A DNA stretch of 16,406 bases from the NCBI GenBank assembly GCA_036272735.1, contig DATAYF010000195.1:1-16406 (forward strand), in the 5' to 3' direction. Numbering within the stretch: position 1 is the stretch's first letter; the number at the start of each line of letters is the position of its first letter. The translations under genes and the position numbers were made by a program. Positions 1 to 6,709 of the stretch are shown piece by piece. The notes beneath the pieces were generated by a model. That model was given only the letters and a program-made list of their open reading frames with translations, ran no database searches and was not told the DNA's origin. This DNA comes from DATAYF01 sp036272735. Its GTDB lineage: Bacteria > Chloroflexota > Ktedonobacteria > Ktedonobacterales > Ktedonobacteraceae.

Positions 1-202
1 GGACGGCATCCTGTCCGGCAACCGCTTGTTCAACCAACGCGAGATCGAACACATCTCCACCCATTACGTTCAAGCGGACGTCTCGGAGTGGGAAGGCTTC
101 CGGGTGACGAGTAACGGCCGTCACGGTATGTCCTGCGTCCAGGGCTTGTTTCGTCAAGATTTTACCTGTCGCACCATTCGCACCAAAAATGATAATTTTC
201 AT
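1..202 (-). CDS. NAD(P)-binding NmrA/SDR-like protein, 5' part only
   Basis: The gene begins with ATG at 200-202 on the minus strand and runs off the left edge, so only about 67 N-terminal residues are visible. They start MKIIIFGANGATGKIL, a beta strand followed by a GxxGxxG-type dinucleotide-binding loop (GANGATG at residues 7-13). Next come a helix, the second strand TVTAVTRHPE with an Arg typical of NADP binding, and a GDVFD turn. This is the pattern of atypical short-chain dehydrogenases of the NmrA/NAD(P)H-binding type, which act as oxidoreductases or redox-sensing binding proteins in the cytoplasm. An AAAGGAAA ribosome site lies just upstream. A repeated dyad element lies about 90 bp upstream and also precedes the neighbouring peroxiredoxin gene. 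The C-terminal part and hence the substrate cannot be judged. Confidence 0.85.
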   Translation of the reverse strand, partial: MKIIIFGANGATGKILTKQALDAGHTVTAVTRHPEAFPLRDVRLNVMGGDVFDLALVEQAVAGQDAV

Positions 203-283
203 TCTATTTCCTTTTTCATATTTTTTGTCTTTTATCTCCACAATCAGGTGATGCTTTTTCCTATGAGGAGAGACCGTTTCACC

Positions 284-320
284 ATGACCACCACATGTGG
301 TGATCACCAGGAAAGAGGGT
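284..320 (-). promoter_or_regulatory. Repeated dyad element, copy upstream of the NmrA-like gene
   Basis: This 37-bp stretch matches 1075-1111 at 30 of 37 positions. It contains a perfect 12-bp palindrome, ACCACATGTGGT, at 290-301, followed by GAAAGAGGGT. It starts right at the stop codon of the peroxiredoxin gene and lies upstream of the NmrA-like gene. The copies differ in bases while each keeps its own dyad, which is consistent with a protein-binding operator. The binding protein is unknown. Confidence 0.5.
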
Positions 321-1036
321 TAGGAGTCCTTTAGCTCCTTGAGGCGCGCAATCACGACCGATGGGTCGAGGCGATGAAAAAAGTTAGGATCGACAGAAGC
401 CAGGCGAACCGCCCTGAATTGATCGACGAGAAATGTTCCTGTCACCGGCAGTTCCCACGAATCATCGCCGTTGTACGCGGGTAAGTCCGCGCCAATCTGG
501 GCATGCAAGGCTCGTCCTGCCTCATCAAGCGTGAAGGCAAGCCCATACTCTCGTGCCACACAATTGCCCATATCCGAGAGAACCGCAAAGGCCAGTTCGT
601 GCTTTCCCTTCGTCGAGAGGCTGTGGTCTGGTGTCTGCGGAGAAATCGCGACAAGCGTCGCCCCCAGTTCCTGAAACTGCGGCAGCGCCTTCTGATACGC
701 ACGCAATTCCAGATTGCAGTACGGACACCATTCGCCGCGATAGAAAATGATGATGACAGGCCCCTGCGTAAGCAACTGCGAGAGCGTCACCGATTGGCCC
801 AGCGCATCGGGCAGCGTGAAATCAGGTGCCTGCTCATCTTCCTTCAGGGCAAATGCTGCGGCGCGAGACGTGCTAAGTTGCTCGATGTGGTTATGCACTT
901 GCTTCGCCATTTCCTCTGGGACATATTCGGCTCCCAGAGCCACGAACCTATCAATCTGCACCTGTAATGGCACGTCTGTCGGAATAGTACTTGTGATGAT
1001 GTTTGCCAGGGAGCCTGACGGGATGTTGGTTGTCAT
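320..1036 (-). CDS. Peroxiredoxin-like (AhpC/TSA family) protein
   Basis: This 238-residue cytoplasmic protein has a thioredoxin-fold redoxin domain from about residue 66. APDFTLPDALG (70-80) is the typical entry of AhpC/TSA proteins. FYRGEWCPYC (98-107) carries a CxxC with Cys104 and Cys107 after the Arg-Gly-Glu-Trp of the PRX-like2 subgroup, and VAISPQTPDHS follows. Family members reduce peroxides or disulfides; the substrate here is unknown. The 65-residue N-terminal helical extension is common in this subgroup. The ATG at 1034-1036 has an AGGGAAG site upstream. A dyad element repeated before the next gene lies about 40-75 bp upstream, so the two redox genes are probably co-regulated. No signal peptide is seen. 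Confidence 0.9.
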   Translation of the reverse strand: MTTNIPSGSLANIITSTIPTDVPLQVQIDRFVALGAEYVPEEMAKQVHNHIEQLSTSRAAAFALKEDEQAPDFTLPDALGQSVTLSQLLTQGPVIIIFYRGEWCPYCNLELRAYQKALPQFQELGATLVAISPQTPDHSLSTKGKHELAFAVLSDMGNCVAREYGLAFTLDEAGRALHAQIGADLPAYNGDDSWELPVTGTFLVDQFRAVRLASVDPNFFHRLDPSVVIARLKELKDS

Positions 1037-1074
1037 ATCTTTCTTCCCTTTTTCAGATGTGAGACGTTGCTGTG

Positions 1075-1111
1075 ATGACCATCACTAGTGTTCATCATCA
1101 AGAAAGAGGGT
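1075..1111 (-). promoter_or_regulatory. Repeated dyad element, copy upstream of the peroxiredoxin gene
   Basis: Second copy of the element at 284-320. Its core is CACTAGTG, flanked by GATGA and TCATC arms, and the shared tail is GAAAGAGGGT. It sits about 40 bp upstream of the peroxiredoxin start codon, a position suited to an operator or activator site. No convincing -35/-10 pair was found within it. Confidence 0.5.
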
Positions 1112-1416
1112 CGACCTATCTGATTTGGGACAACTTTCCTGCCTGGTTTTTCGTTCCTCTCATCATGCTCAACCTCCAGGTATGCCAGGGTGGTGAACCA
1201 TGCCTAAAAAACAGAAGGCTGCCCTGTAAGGAGCAATTGGATAGCTTGCTTGTACATCTTTTTATTTCATGGGCGGATTTTGGTAATGAAATGGGTGGTA
1301 AAATGTGCAATAGGAAATAGGAAGGTTTTTGCTTCTCATCAGAAGAGAGCTCCTTGCGCTCTGCTGGCTGTTTCTGGCTTCCTGCGAACTCGCTCATTTC
1401 ATTCCAAATTTACAGC
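1112..1416. other. Intergenic region, no convincing gene
   Basis: About 300 bases between the peroxiredoxin operator and the membrane-protein gene. A 93-codon open frame exists on the minus strand (1116-1397), preceded by GGAATGAA. Its product has no recognisable domain and a composition unlike the neighbours, so it is not called. An inverted repeat ATTTCAT/ATGAAAT lies at 1264-1270 and 1286-1292. Nothing else could be supported. Confidence 0.4.
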
Positions 1417-1797
1417 TTAAGACACGATGGCCCTGCGAAAGACTGGTTTGACTGAGCGATCCAGAAAGATATATGCGAGGGTAATGACGCTCATGAAGAT
1501 GCCGAAAAGGGAGCCAGCTAGATGCACGATGCTATGTGCGTATTGCGTGATCAAGAAGAGTTCGTAGACAATCTCTAGCGCTTCGTTGACTGCCGTTAAC
1601 CAGAAAGCCCAGAATTGCAGCGTCCATAGGCCGTACGCGACCACAAAGCCAAGCAGCGCCCCGATCACGAAGGCGATAAAATCACGCGAGCCAATGGGGG
1701 TTAAAAACAGTAAACCAAGAAAACTGATGGCACCAGCACATTCAAATAGTGCCAGCGTGGTAATGCCGGAAGGCCGTTTCTGGCGAACTCTTTTCAT
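1417..1797 (-). CDS. Small multi-pass membrane protein of unknown function
   Basis: From the ATG at 1797 the product has 126 residues. A basic N-terminus (MKRVRQKRPSG) is followed by hydrophobic segments at about residues 12-33, 40-61 and 90-112, with a further amphipathic or membrane stretch at 62-85. A basic tail (VKPVFRRAIVS) closes it. The start RPSGITTLALFECAGAISF resembles small predicted integral membrane proteins that begin with an R-P-x-G-[IV]-T motif, known only as uncharacterised families. An in-frame GTG at 1839 would add 14 residues, but it lies inside the arm of the terminator hairpin at 1838-1875 and has no ribosome site, so 1797 is preferred; its own ribosome site (AAAGAGAAC) is weak. 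No function is proposed. Confidence 0.65.
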   Translation of the reverse strand: MKRVRQKRPSGITTLALFECAGAISFLGLLFLTPIGSRDFIAFVIGALLGFVVAYGLWTLQFWAFWLTAVNEALEIVYELFLITQYAHSIVHLAGSLFGIFMSVITLAYIFLDRSVKPVFRRAIVS

Positions 1798-1837
1798 CTT
1801 TTTTGTTCTCTTTTCACAGTCTGGTTGTTTTCTTGGC

Positions 1838-1875
1838 ACGAAAAAAGAGCAGTTTTGAATCTGCTCTTTTTTCGT
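1838..1875 (-). terminator. Intrinsic terminator with perfect 15-bp arms
   Basis: Arms at 1838-1852 and 1861-1875 are perfectly complementary around the 8-base loop TTTTGAAT. Each arm includes a run of six A or T, so the structure can terminate on either strand. It lies 12 bases past the stop of the 73-residue gene and ends the fmdB transcript. It also shields the membrane-protein gene from read-through. Confidence 0.85.
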
Positions 1876-1886
1876 CCTGCACGTTT

Positions 1887-2108
1887 TTAGATAGGATTGC
1901 TAGGAGGAAGGAGGTTTAGCTCCTCTAGCTCTTCGCGTGCGGCCTCGCTAAATTGCTCGATATCCAGAGTGTGGTCGGCGTGCGCGATCAGGTGACGGAT
2001 GTGTTCGGTAACGCTCATACGCATATAGTGGTCAGAGGTGAGTAAAAGTTCTCCAATCGCTACCTCGATCTGCTGCCTCTGGATGCTTGCTAATGCCGAC
2101 TCATGCAT
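1887..2108 (-). CDS. Hypothetical 73-residue acidic helical protein
   Basis: The ATG at 2108 is preceded by GAGG at good spacing and gives 73 residues beginning MHESALASIQ. An upstream in-frame TTG at 2123 lacks such a site. The protein is predicted to be mostly helical, with an acidic C-terminal half (EQFSEAAREELEELNLL) and no cysteine or membrane segment. It follows the fmdB-like gene after 32 bases and precedes the terminator, so the two are probably one transcript. I do not recognise the family; a small cytoplasmic partner of the FmdB-like protein is possible but is inference from position only. Confidence 0.65.
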   Translation of the reverse strand: MHESALASIQRQQIEVAIGELLLTSDHYMRMSVTEHIRHLIAHADHTLDIEQFSEAAREELEELNLLPPSNPI

Positions 2109-2140
2109 AATATACCTCGGCAATATATGCTCTATCTAGT

Positions 2141-2482
2141 TTATTTGGTGCCTGCTGGTGTGCTACTGTCGCTCTTGCTGCTCTCGCTGCTGGTCGATTT
2201 GCTGGAACCATTGGCACCGTTTTCAGCGGACGACTTGCTCTCACTCGCTTTGCTTTCGCTGCCATTTTCGCCATTGCTGTGGCCGTTGCTGGCTGGCATA
2301 GCACCATTGCCGTGATCCGTTTTATAAAAACCCGATCCCTTGAATACTATACCAGCCGGGAACAACACGCGACGAATATGCGCGCCACATTCGGGGCATT
2401 CGGTCAGGGGATCGTCCGTCATTTTCTGCCAGGTTTCGAAACGATGTTGACAGGTCGTGCAGAGATATTCATACGTTGGCAT
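2141..2482 (-). CDS. FmdB-family zinc ribbon protein with Ser/Gly-rich tail
   Basis: The 113-residue protein opens with MPTYEYLCTTCQHRFE, the signature of FmdB-type putative regulatory zinc ribbons. Cys8/Cys11 and Cys29/Cys32 (CPEC) would bind one zinc ion. The core ends with GSGFYKTD near residue 55, where most family members end or nearly end. Here about 55 residues of Ser, Asn, Gly, Lys and Glu follow, a low-complexity and probably disordered tail. The ATG has an excellent AAGAGGTGA site, and a promoter lies at 2607-2635. The family was named for a gene near formamidase and is described as putatively regulatory; its real role is not settled. Confidence 0.9.
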   Translation of the reverse strand: MPTYEYLCTTCQHRFETWQKMTDDPLTECPECGAHIRRVLFPAGIVFKGSGFYKTDHGNGAMPASNGHSNGENGSESKASESKSSAENGANGSSKSTSSESSKSDSSTPAGTK

Positions 2483-2606
2483 TTACTCAATCACCTCTTA
2501 AAATTAGCGCATCGGGCACCTTTGACGCTAGGAGGTAACGTCGCGTGTCCTGGTGTTGCATAGGTCTGTATACAGAAAGAAGAAAGTTCTGTAGTCTTTA
2601 CCAGTA

Positions 2607-2635
2607 ATAGTAACTGGAAACTCAAGGATTGTCAA
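2607..2635 (-). promoter_or_regulatory. Promoter of the fmdB-like operon with an operator-like dyad
   Basis: Read on the minus strand, TTGACA (2635-2630) is followed after exactly 17 bases by TACTAT (2612-2607). This is a perfect -35 with a 4/6 -10. The -10 lies inside an inverted repeat with arms CCAGT and ACTGG (2601-2617), which could be a repressor site. The start codon is about 120 bases downstream, so the leader is long. Confidence 0.65.
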
Positions 2636-2636
2636 T

Positions 2637-2657
2637 TTTATTAGCCGCCTTCGGCGG
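2637..2657 (-). terminator. Weak hairpin downstream of uvrC
   Basis: A CCGCC/GGCGG stem (2645-2649 and 2653-2657) with a 3-base loop is followed on the minus strand by CTAATAAAATTG. It could end the uvrC transcript about 175 bases past its stop, just before the fmdB promoter. The T-tract is poor, so the call is tentative. Confidence 0.35.
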
Positions 2658-2660
2658 GGA

Positions 2661-2788
2661 GTGGGAGGACATGAGGACACCTCATACTCTGGCAAAGGGT
2701 TGCATCCTCTGCACTCCTGCTTTGGGAAGTGGGAGGATATGAGGACACCTCGTGCTCCGGCAGAAAGTTGCACCTTCTGCACTCCGGC
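2661..2788. repeat. Two direct copies of a 60-bp repeat, period 68
   Basis: Copies at 2661-2720 and 2729-2788 agree at 50 of 60 positions. Both begin GTGGGAGGA and contain ATGAGGACACCTC, where GAGG-ACA-CCTC is a small dyad, and TTGCA followed by CTGCACTCC. Most differences are transitions. The repeat fills the uvrC-fmdB gap and shows no coding sign. It may be part of a dispersed family or a regulator array. Confidence 0.75.
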
Positions 2789-2832
2789 ATACTGCTAGCT
2801 GTCTATATCTTAGAACACGGATGAAGTTGCTT

Positions 2833-4878
2833 TTATTCCATGCGCCCGATGTATTCTTTTACCTTTTCTGCGGCGTCATGGGTCATGCCGTCGAGTTCGG
2901 TTAATTCTTCGATGCTAGCTGCGCTGATGGCACGTACAGAGCCGTAGTGGCGCAATAATGCTTTCTTGCGTTTCGGTCCAATGCCGGGGATCTCGTCCAG
3001 CACCGATTTGAATGTGCGGTTGCTGCGGAGCTTGCGATGGTAGGTGATGCTGAAGCGATGCGCTTCGTCGCGAATACGCTGCAAGAGGTACAGCCCTTGC
3101 GAATTGCGCGGGAGGATAATCGGGTCGGGTGAACCTGGGACGTAGATCTCTTCTGCCGTTGCCATTTTCGTATGCGAACCCTCTTCTTTGGCGACGCCGA
3201 TGGTAGGTATCTCCAATTGCAGTTCGTTCATGATCTCCATCGCTGCGTTCAACTGGCCTTTGCCACCATCGATGATGACAAGATCGGGTAGTGCCCACTC
3301 GTGCTGCATTGGGGCGCTCTCCGGTGCGTTTTCCTGCCCGTTTGGCCCGGTCGGCTCATCTTCTTCCACTTCTGGTGGTGAGCTGACTTTCTCGATGGCT
3401 GCCGTGGCTTCTTCATCGAGCGTGGTTTCTTGCAGGCTTGCTGCTTTGCGAAAACGGCGTCGTAGTACTTCTTGATGGCTGGCGAAATCGTTGGCTCCTT
3501 CAACGGTCTTGATCTTGAAGCGGCGATATTCGCTATTTTTGGGGCGGCCAGCCTCGAAGACGACCATCGCTCCTACCGAGTTGGTGCCCTGGGTGTTGGA
3601 AATGTCGTAGCACTCGATGCGTTGCGGGGGGGCCACGAGATTGAGGGTTTGCTGCAATTCTTCCAGGGCCATTTGCGTCTTCTGACTATCGGTCAGCCAT
3701 TTGATACGTTGCTGCTCCAAGACTTCGCGTGCATTGCGCTTGACCATCTCTACTTGCTGTACCTTCGCGCCGCGTTTAGGAACGGTAATCGTGACTTGCG
3801 TACTCCCGCCCGTTGTGCGTTCTTTCCGTTTCTCTTTGAGCCAGTTTTGCAAGATATCGCGGTCCTCTGGCTCATATTCGGCAATGACTTCGGCCGGAAT
3901 GTGGGGCGAGGTTTCGTAAAATTGTTGCAGGAAAGAACTCATGATCTCGCCACCGCTACTATCGCGTGTGCCCTGCAAGATGAAGAACTCGCGTCCGACC
4001 AATTTGCCGCTGCGGAAGAAAAAGACCTGGGCGCAGGTCTCATCATCCTCGCTTGCCAGGGCGACGACGTCCTGATCTTCCTGGCCTTCGGTGCTGATGA
4101 TGCGCTGCTTTTCTAAGACGCGCTCAACCGCCTTGATACGATCACGCAAGTGGGCCGCCTCTTCAAAATTGAGGTCTGTAGCCGCCTGCTCCATTTTGGC
4201 GTAGAGCTCTTTGAGCACCTCGTCATGCTTGCCTTCGAGAAAGAGGATCACCTGTTGAATGATCTGGTCGTATGCTTCGCGTGAGGTGTTGGCGACGCAG
4301 GGAGCGACGCAGCGATGAATAAAGTACTGGGTGCAGGGGCGCGCCAAAAGTTTGGGTTTCCAGCCCTCTGGCGCTGCACCTGTGCGCGGCGGGGCCCAAT
4401 TGCTGGCATCATAGCGGCAGGTGCGAAAGGCGAAGAGCTTGTTGAGCAGATCGAGCGTGGCATCAACAGCCCCCGAATTGGTGTAGGGGCCAAAGTAGCG
4501 ATTGCCATCGTGCTGGTAGTTGCGTACACGGTAGACGCGGGGAAAATCCTCGGTAATCGCAACTTTGATGTACGGATAGCTTTTGTCATCACGCATTAAT
4601 ACGTTGTATTTCGGCCGATACTGCTTGATATAATTGCTCTCCAGTACCAGCGCTTCCACCTCGTTGCGCACGACCAGGAATTCGATATCGGCTATTTGCG
4701 CGACCATACTGCGATTTTTGGGACTGAGGTCGGTCGACTCTTTAAAATAGGAACGCACACGATTATACAGAGAGATGGCTTTCCCAACGTAGAGGATAGT
4801 ACCTTCGGCATCCTTCATCAGATAAATGCCGGGCTGATGTGGCAATGAGTTCAGTACCGATTGAATTTTTTCGTTCAT
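2833..4878 (-). CDS. uvrC: Excinuclease ABC subunit C
   Basis: UvrC makes both incisions in nucleotide excision repair, acting on the UvrB-DNA complex in the cytoplasm. The 681-residue protein has all expected domains. The N-terminal GIY-YIG nuclease has GIY at 17-19, YVG at 30-32, Arg40 and Glu80. Four cysteines at 154, 182, 190 and 194 match the known iron-sulfur-ligating set of UvrC. A UVR (UvrB-binding) helix lies at about 217-252. The RNase H-like 5' nuclease has Asp425 (ECYDISN), Asp537 (IIDGGKG) and His607, and helix-hairpin-helix motifs lie at about 625-675 (DEIPGIGPKRKKALL). It is longer than the usual roughly 600 residues, partly because of an acidic Pro/Glu-rich insert at about 482-528 inside the RNase H domain. 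The start has an AGGA site, and a strong promoter lies at 4922-4950. Confidence 0.97.
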   Translation of the reverse strand: MNEKIQSVLNSLPHQPGIYLMKDAEGTILYVGKAISLYNRVRSYFKESTDLSPKNRSMVAQIADIEFLVVRNEVEALVLESNYIKQYRPKYNVLMRDDKSYPYIKVAITEDFPRVYRVRNYQHDGNRYFGPYTNSGAVDATLDLLNKLFAFRTCRYDASNWAPPRTGAAPEGWKPKLLARPCTQYFIHRCVAPCVANTSREAYDQIIQQVILFLEGKHDEVLKELYAKMEQAATDLNFEEAAHLRDRIKAVERVLEKQRIISTEGQEDQDVVALASEDDETCAQVFFFRSGKLVGREFFILQGTRDSSGGEIMSSFLQQFYETSPHIPAEVIAEYEPEDRDILQNWLKEKRKERTTGGSTQVTITVPKRGAKVQQVEMVKRNAREVLEQQRIKWLTDSQKTQMALEELQQTLNLVAPPQRIECYDISNTQGTNSVGAMVVFEAGRPKNSEYRRFKIKTVEGANDFASHQEVLRRRFRKAASLQETTLDEEATAAIEKVSSPPEVEEDEPTGPNGQENAPESAPMQHEWALPDLVIIDGGKGQLNAAMEIMNELQLEIPTIGVAKEEGSHTKMATAEEIYVPGSPDPIILPRNSQGLYLLQRIRDEAHRFSITYHRKLRSNRTFKSVLDEIPGIGPKRKKALLRHYGSVRAISAASIEELTELDGMTHDAAEKVKEYIGRME

Positions 4879-4921
4879 GGCTATCCTGGCGGCGTGTTAA
4901 AATTAAGGTGATGTGCGCTAT

Positions 4922-4950
4922 ATTATATCGCTTCGCTCATTGAGTGTCGA
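4922..4950 (-). promoter_or_regulatory. Promoter of uvrC
   Basis: On the minus strand TCGACA (4950-4945) and TATAAT (4927-4922) are separated by 17 bases, giving a 5/6 -35 and a perfect -10. Transcription would start near 4915, leaving a leader of about 40 bases. No LexA-like operator was recognised. Confidence 0.75.
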
Positions 4951-5011
4951 GAGTCGAATCGTCGTTTGTTTAAGCACAATGTAACCTGGGTGCGTAGTTA
5001 TTATTGCCAGG

Positions 5012-5031
5012 ACCTCTAGGAGGGTAGAGGT
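5012..5031 (+). promoter_or_regulatory. Hairpin with purine-rich loop in the sigma-factor leader
   Basis: ACCTCTA and TAGAGGT form perfect 7-bp arms around the loop GGAGGG. It lies about 35 bases before the likely start codon of the sigma factor. It may be a leader hairpin or an operator; the purine loop resembles a ribosome site but has no start codon at a useful distance. Confidence 0.35.
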
Positions 5032-5065
5032 ATCGATCGAACCAGTCCGAGTGGAGAAATCTATT

Positions 5066-5671
5066 GTGAGTATACAGCACGGTAATCAGGATACCGGTGA
5101 GACGGTTGATCCGAATTCCGCAAGCATGCTATCTGTTACAGCAGAACAATCTCGTGTAGACAGACAGAATTTTCAGGCGTTCTATCATGAAAATCTCGGT
5201 CCGATCTATCGCTATGTTTATAGCAAGGTTGGGAACCGGGAAGAGGCTGAAGATGTAACGTCACAAATATTTATCAAAGCAGTGCGAGAAGTTGATTTCA
5301 CACGGGGTTCGCAACGTACACAAAAATGGCTGTTCCAGGTTGCGCGTACAACCATTGCTGACTACTGGCGAGCCCATTATCGTACATCGGCAAGCTCACT
5401 GGACGTGTTGTTGGAAGCTGGCTGGGAAGGTCCGGTAGATGAAAAGCTTGTTGAAATCAGCAGCAGGCCAATGGATCACGTTCAGCGCATCCTTTCTGTA
5501 CTGCCTGAACATTATCGGGAGGTGTTGACCTGCCGTTTTCTGTTGAACCTCTCGATACGAGATACGGCTTCAAAGATGGGGCTAAGCGAGGCAAACGTCA
5601 AAGTATTGCAGTTCCGCGCGCTAAAACGTGCTGCTGATCTCGATCAGAAGGTCACAGGAACATCTATCTGA
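5066..5671 (+). CDS. ECF-type RNA polymerase sigma factor
   Basis: A 201-residue alternative sigma factor. Region 2 spans about residues 36-104: FYHENLGPIYRYVYSKVGN, then the core-binding and -10 stretch AEDVTSQIFIKA and WLFQVARTTIADYWR. Region 4 spans about 141-190 with the helix-turn-helix LSIRDTASKMGLSEANVKV. No region 1.1 or 3 is seen, as in ECF factors. The GTG at 5066 is chosen because GGAG (5053-5056) lies 9 bases before it; an in-frame GTG at 5051 has no such site. The stop TGA abuts the ATG of the Rieske gene, so the two are translationally coupled. In this position the downstream membrane protein would be expected to act as its anti-sigma factor, which is inference. Confidence 0.93.
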   Translation: MSIQHGNQDTGETVDPNSASMLSVTAEQSRVDRQNFQAFYHENLGPIYRYVYSKVGNREEAEDVTSQIFIKAVREVDFTRGSQRTQKWLFQVARTTIADYWRAHYRTSASSLDVLLEAGWEGPVDEKLVEISSRPMDHVQRILSVLPEHYREVLTCRFLLNLSIRDTASKMGLSEANVKVLQFRALKRAADLDQKVTGTSI

Positions 5672-6535
5672 ATGATCGTATCTGGCGAAAACACTAGCGA
5701 GTATGGTCTGGAGACACAAACCATGTCAGGGGAAGATAAAAAACGATTCGAAGACTATCTGGAGCTAGAACATTACCTGAATGAGCTTCAGGCGGGGCAC
5801 GTGGCGCATCCACCAGCAGATTTGACGCCTGAGAAGGCAGACATTTATCGTATGGCTGCGCTCTTTCGCTCAGCTTCGCCCGACGCAGTTGAGCCTCGTC
5901 CCGAATTTGCCGGGGAGTTGCAGGCCCAGCTTGAGCAAGAGCTACAACACAATGCACCAGGTAAACGCCATGTTTTGCCCTTTTTACGAAGACGTAAGGG
6001 AGCGCAAAAAAAGCCGCAACTATCGAGGCGCGCTTTGCTTGCTGGTGGGGCGACCGTTGCTGCTTCGCTGGTCGTAGGTACAGGTATCGGCGCTGAAGTA
6101 GAGCGAGCGAACCAGCAGCCTACGTCGGAGGTGCAACCGAGCACAGACACATGGGACACGTCGATTGTTCCACCCACTATCGCCACAGATTGGCATTTCG
6201 TCACGACTGTGGCCAACCTTGGAAATCGCGCTGTCCGTTTTACGACAGATGCTCTTGTGGGGTATGTTATTCAGAATAACGATCATGATACTGCGGGCAA
6301 TTCTGAGCAAGGGAAGATTATCGCGATATCTGCGGCCTGTACCCATATGGGTTGTATTGTGCAGTGGCAAGATAGTGATCGTAAGTATCACTGTCCCTGT
6401 CATGGAGGTCTGTTCTCCGAGTATGGCCAGATCGATCCGCATTCCCCAATTCGCTACGTGACAGCATTGCCGCGTATTGAAACGAAGGTGGAGGATGGTA
6501 AGGTCTACGTCAAAGTCCCCAAGAAGAGCGGGTAA
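5672..6535 (+). CDS. Membrane-anchored Rieske [2Fe-2S] protein with anti-sigma-like N-terminal domain
   Basis: The 287-residue protein has three parts. Residues 1-112 are soluble, charged and mostly helical (FEDYLELEHYLNELQAG, FAGELQAQLEQEL), resembling cytoplasmic domains of Chloroflexota anti-sigma factors but without zinc-binding residues. Residues 118-140 hold a twin-arginine motif (LSRRALLAGG) and one hydrophobic span. Residues 165-287 form an external Rieske domain with CTHMGC (223-228) and CPCH (241-244). Ligands are Cys223, His225, Cys241 and His244, and Cys228 and Cys243 would form the disulfide of high-potential Rieske proteins. These four are the only cysteines in the protein. The gene directly follows the sigma factor (TGA-ATG). 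An alternative start at 5723 has a better ribosome site (GGAG, 9-base spacing) and would remove 17 residues. No cytochrome b gene is adjacent. A redox-sensing anti-sigma factor is the favoured but untested idea; a simple electron-transfer protein is the alternative. Confidence 0.9.
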   Translation: MIVSGENTSEYGLETQTMSGEDKKRFEDYLELEHYLNELQAGHVAHPPADLTPEKADIYRMAALFRSASPDAVEPRPEFAGELQAQLEQELQHNAPGKRHVLPFLRRRKGAQKKPQLSRRALLAGGATVAASLVVGTGIGAEVERANQQPTSEVQPSTDTWDTSIVPPTIATDWHFVTTVANLGNRAVRFTTDALVGYVIQNNDHDTAGNSEQGKIIAISAACTHMGCIVQWQDSDRKYHCPCHGGLFSEYGQIDPHSPIRYVTALPRIETKVEDGKVYVKVPKKSG

Positions 6536-6709
6536 GTAACGAAATGAGAGAGAGGTAAAGAGGTGTAACCCGCCCGCGTATAAGCAAGTGGAAGTTGCAA
6601 TAATAACGACCGGTTATCCTGCTGTCATGCTTTAACTCGTCTTAACGAGCTGGAACCGAAGCTAACCAACAGTTTCAGGTAGATAGGATAACGTATTCAG
6701 CAATTGTTC

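Noticed and set aside
1116..1397. 93-codon open frame on the minus strand
   Set aside because: No recognisable domain, odd composition, and only a weak ribosome site; kept as intergenic.
3472..4116. 214-codon open frame on the plus strand inside uvrC
   Set aside because: Lies antisense within the well-supported uvrC gene; a composition effect.
6651..6656. GGAACC as an ECF -35 element before the lipoprotein
   Set aside because: No convincing -10 partner at 16-17 bases and no matching motif before the sigma gene.
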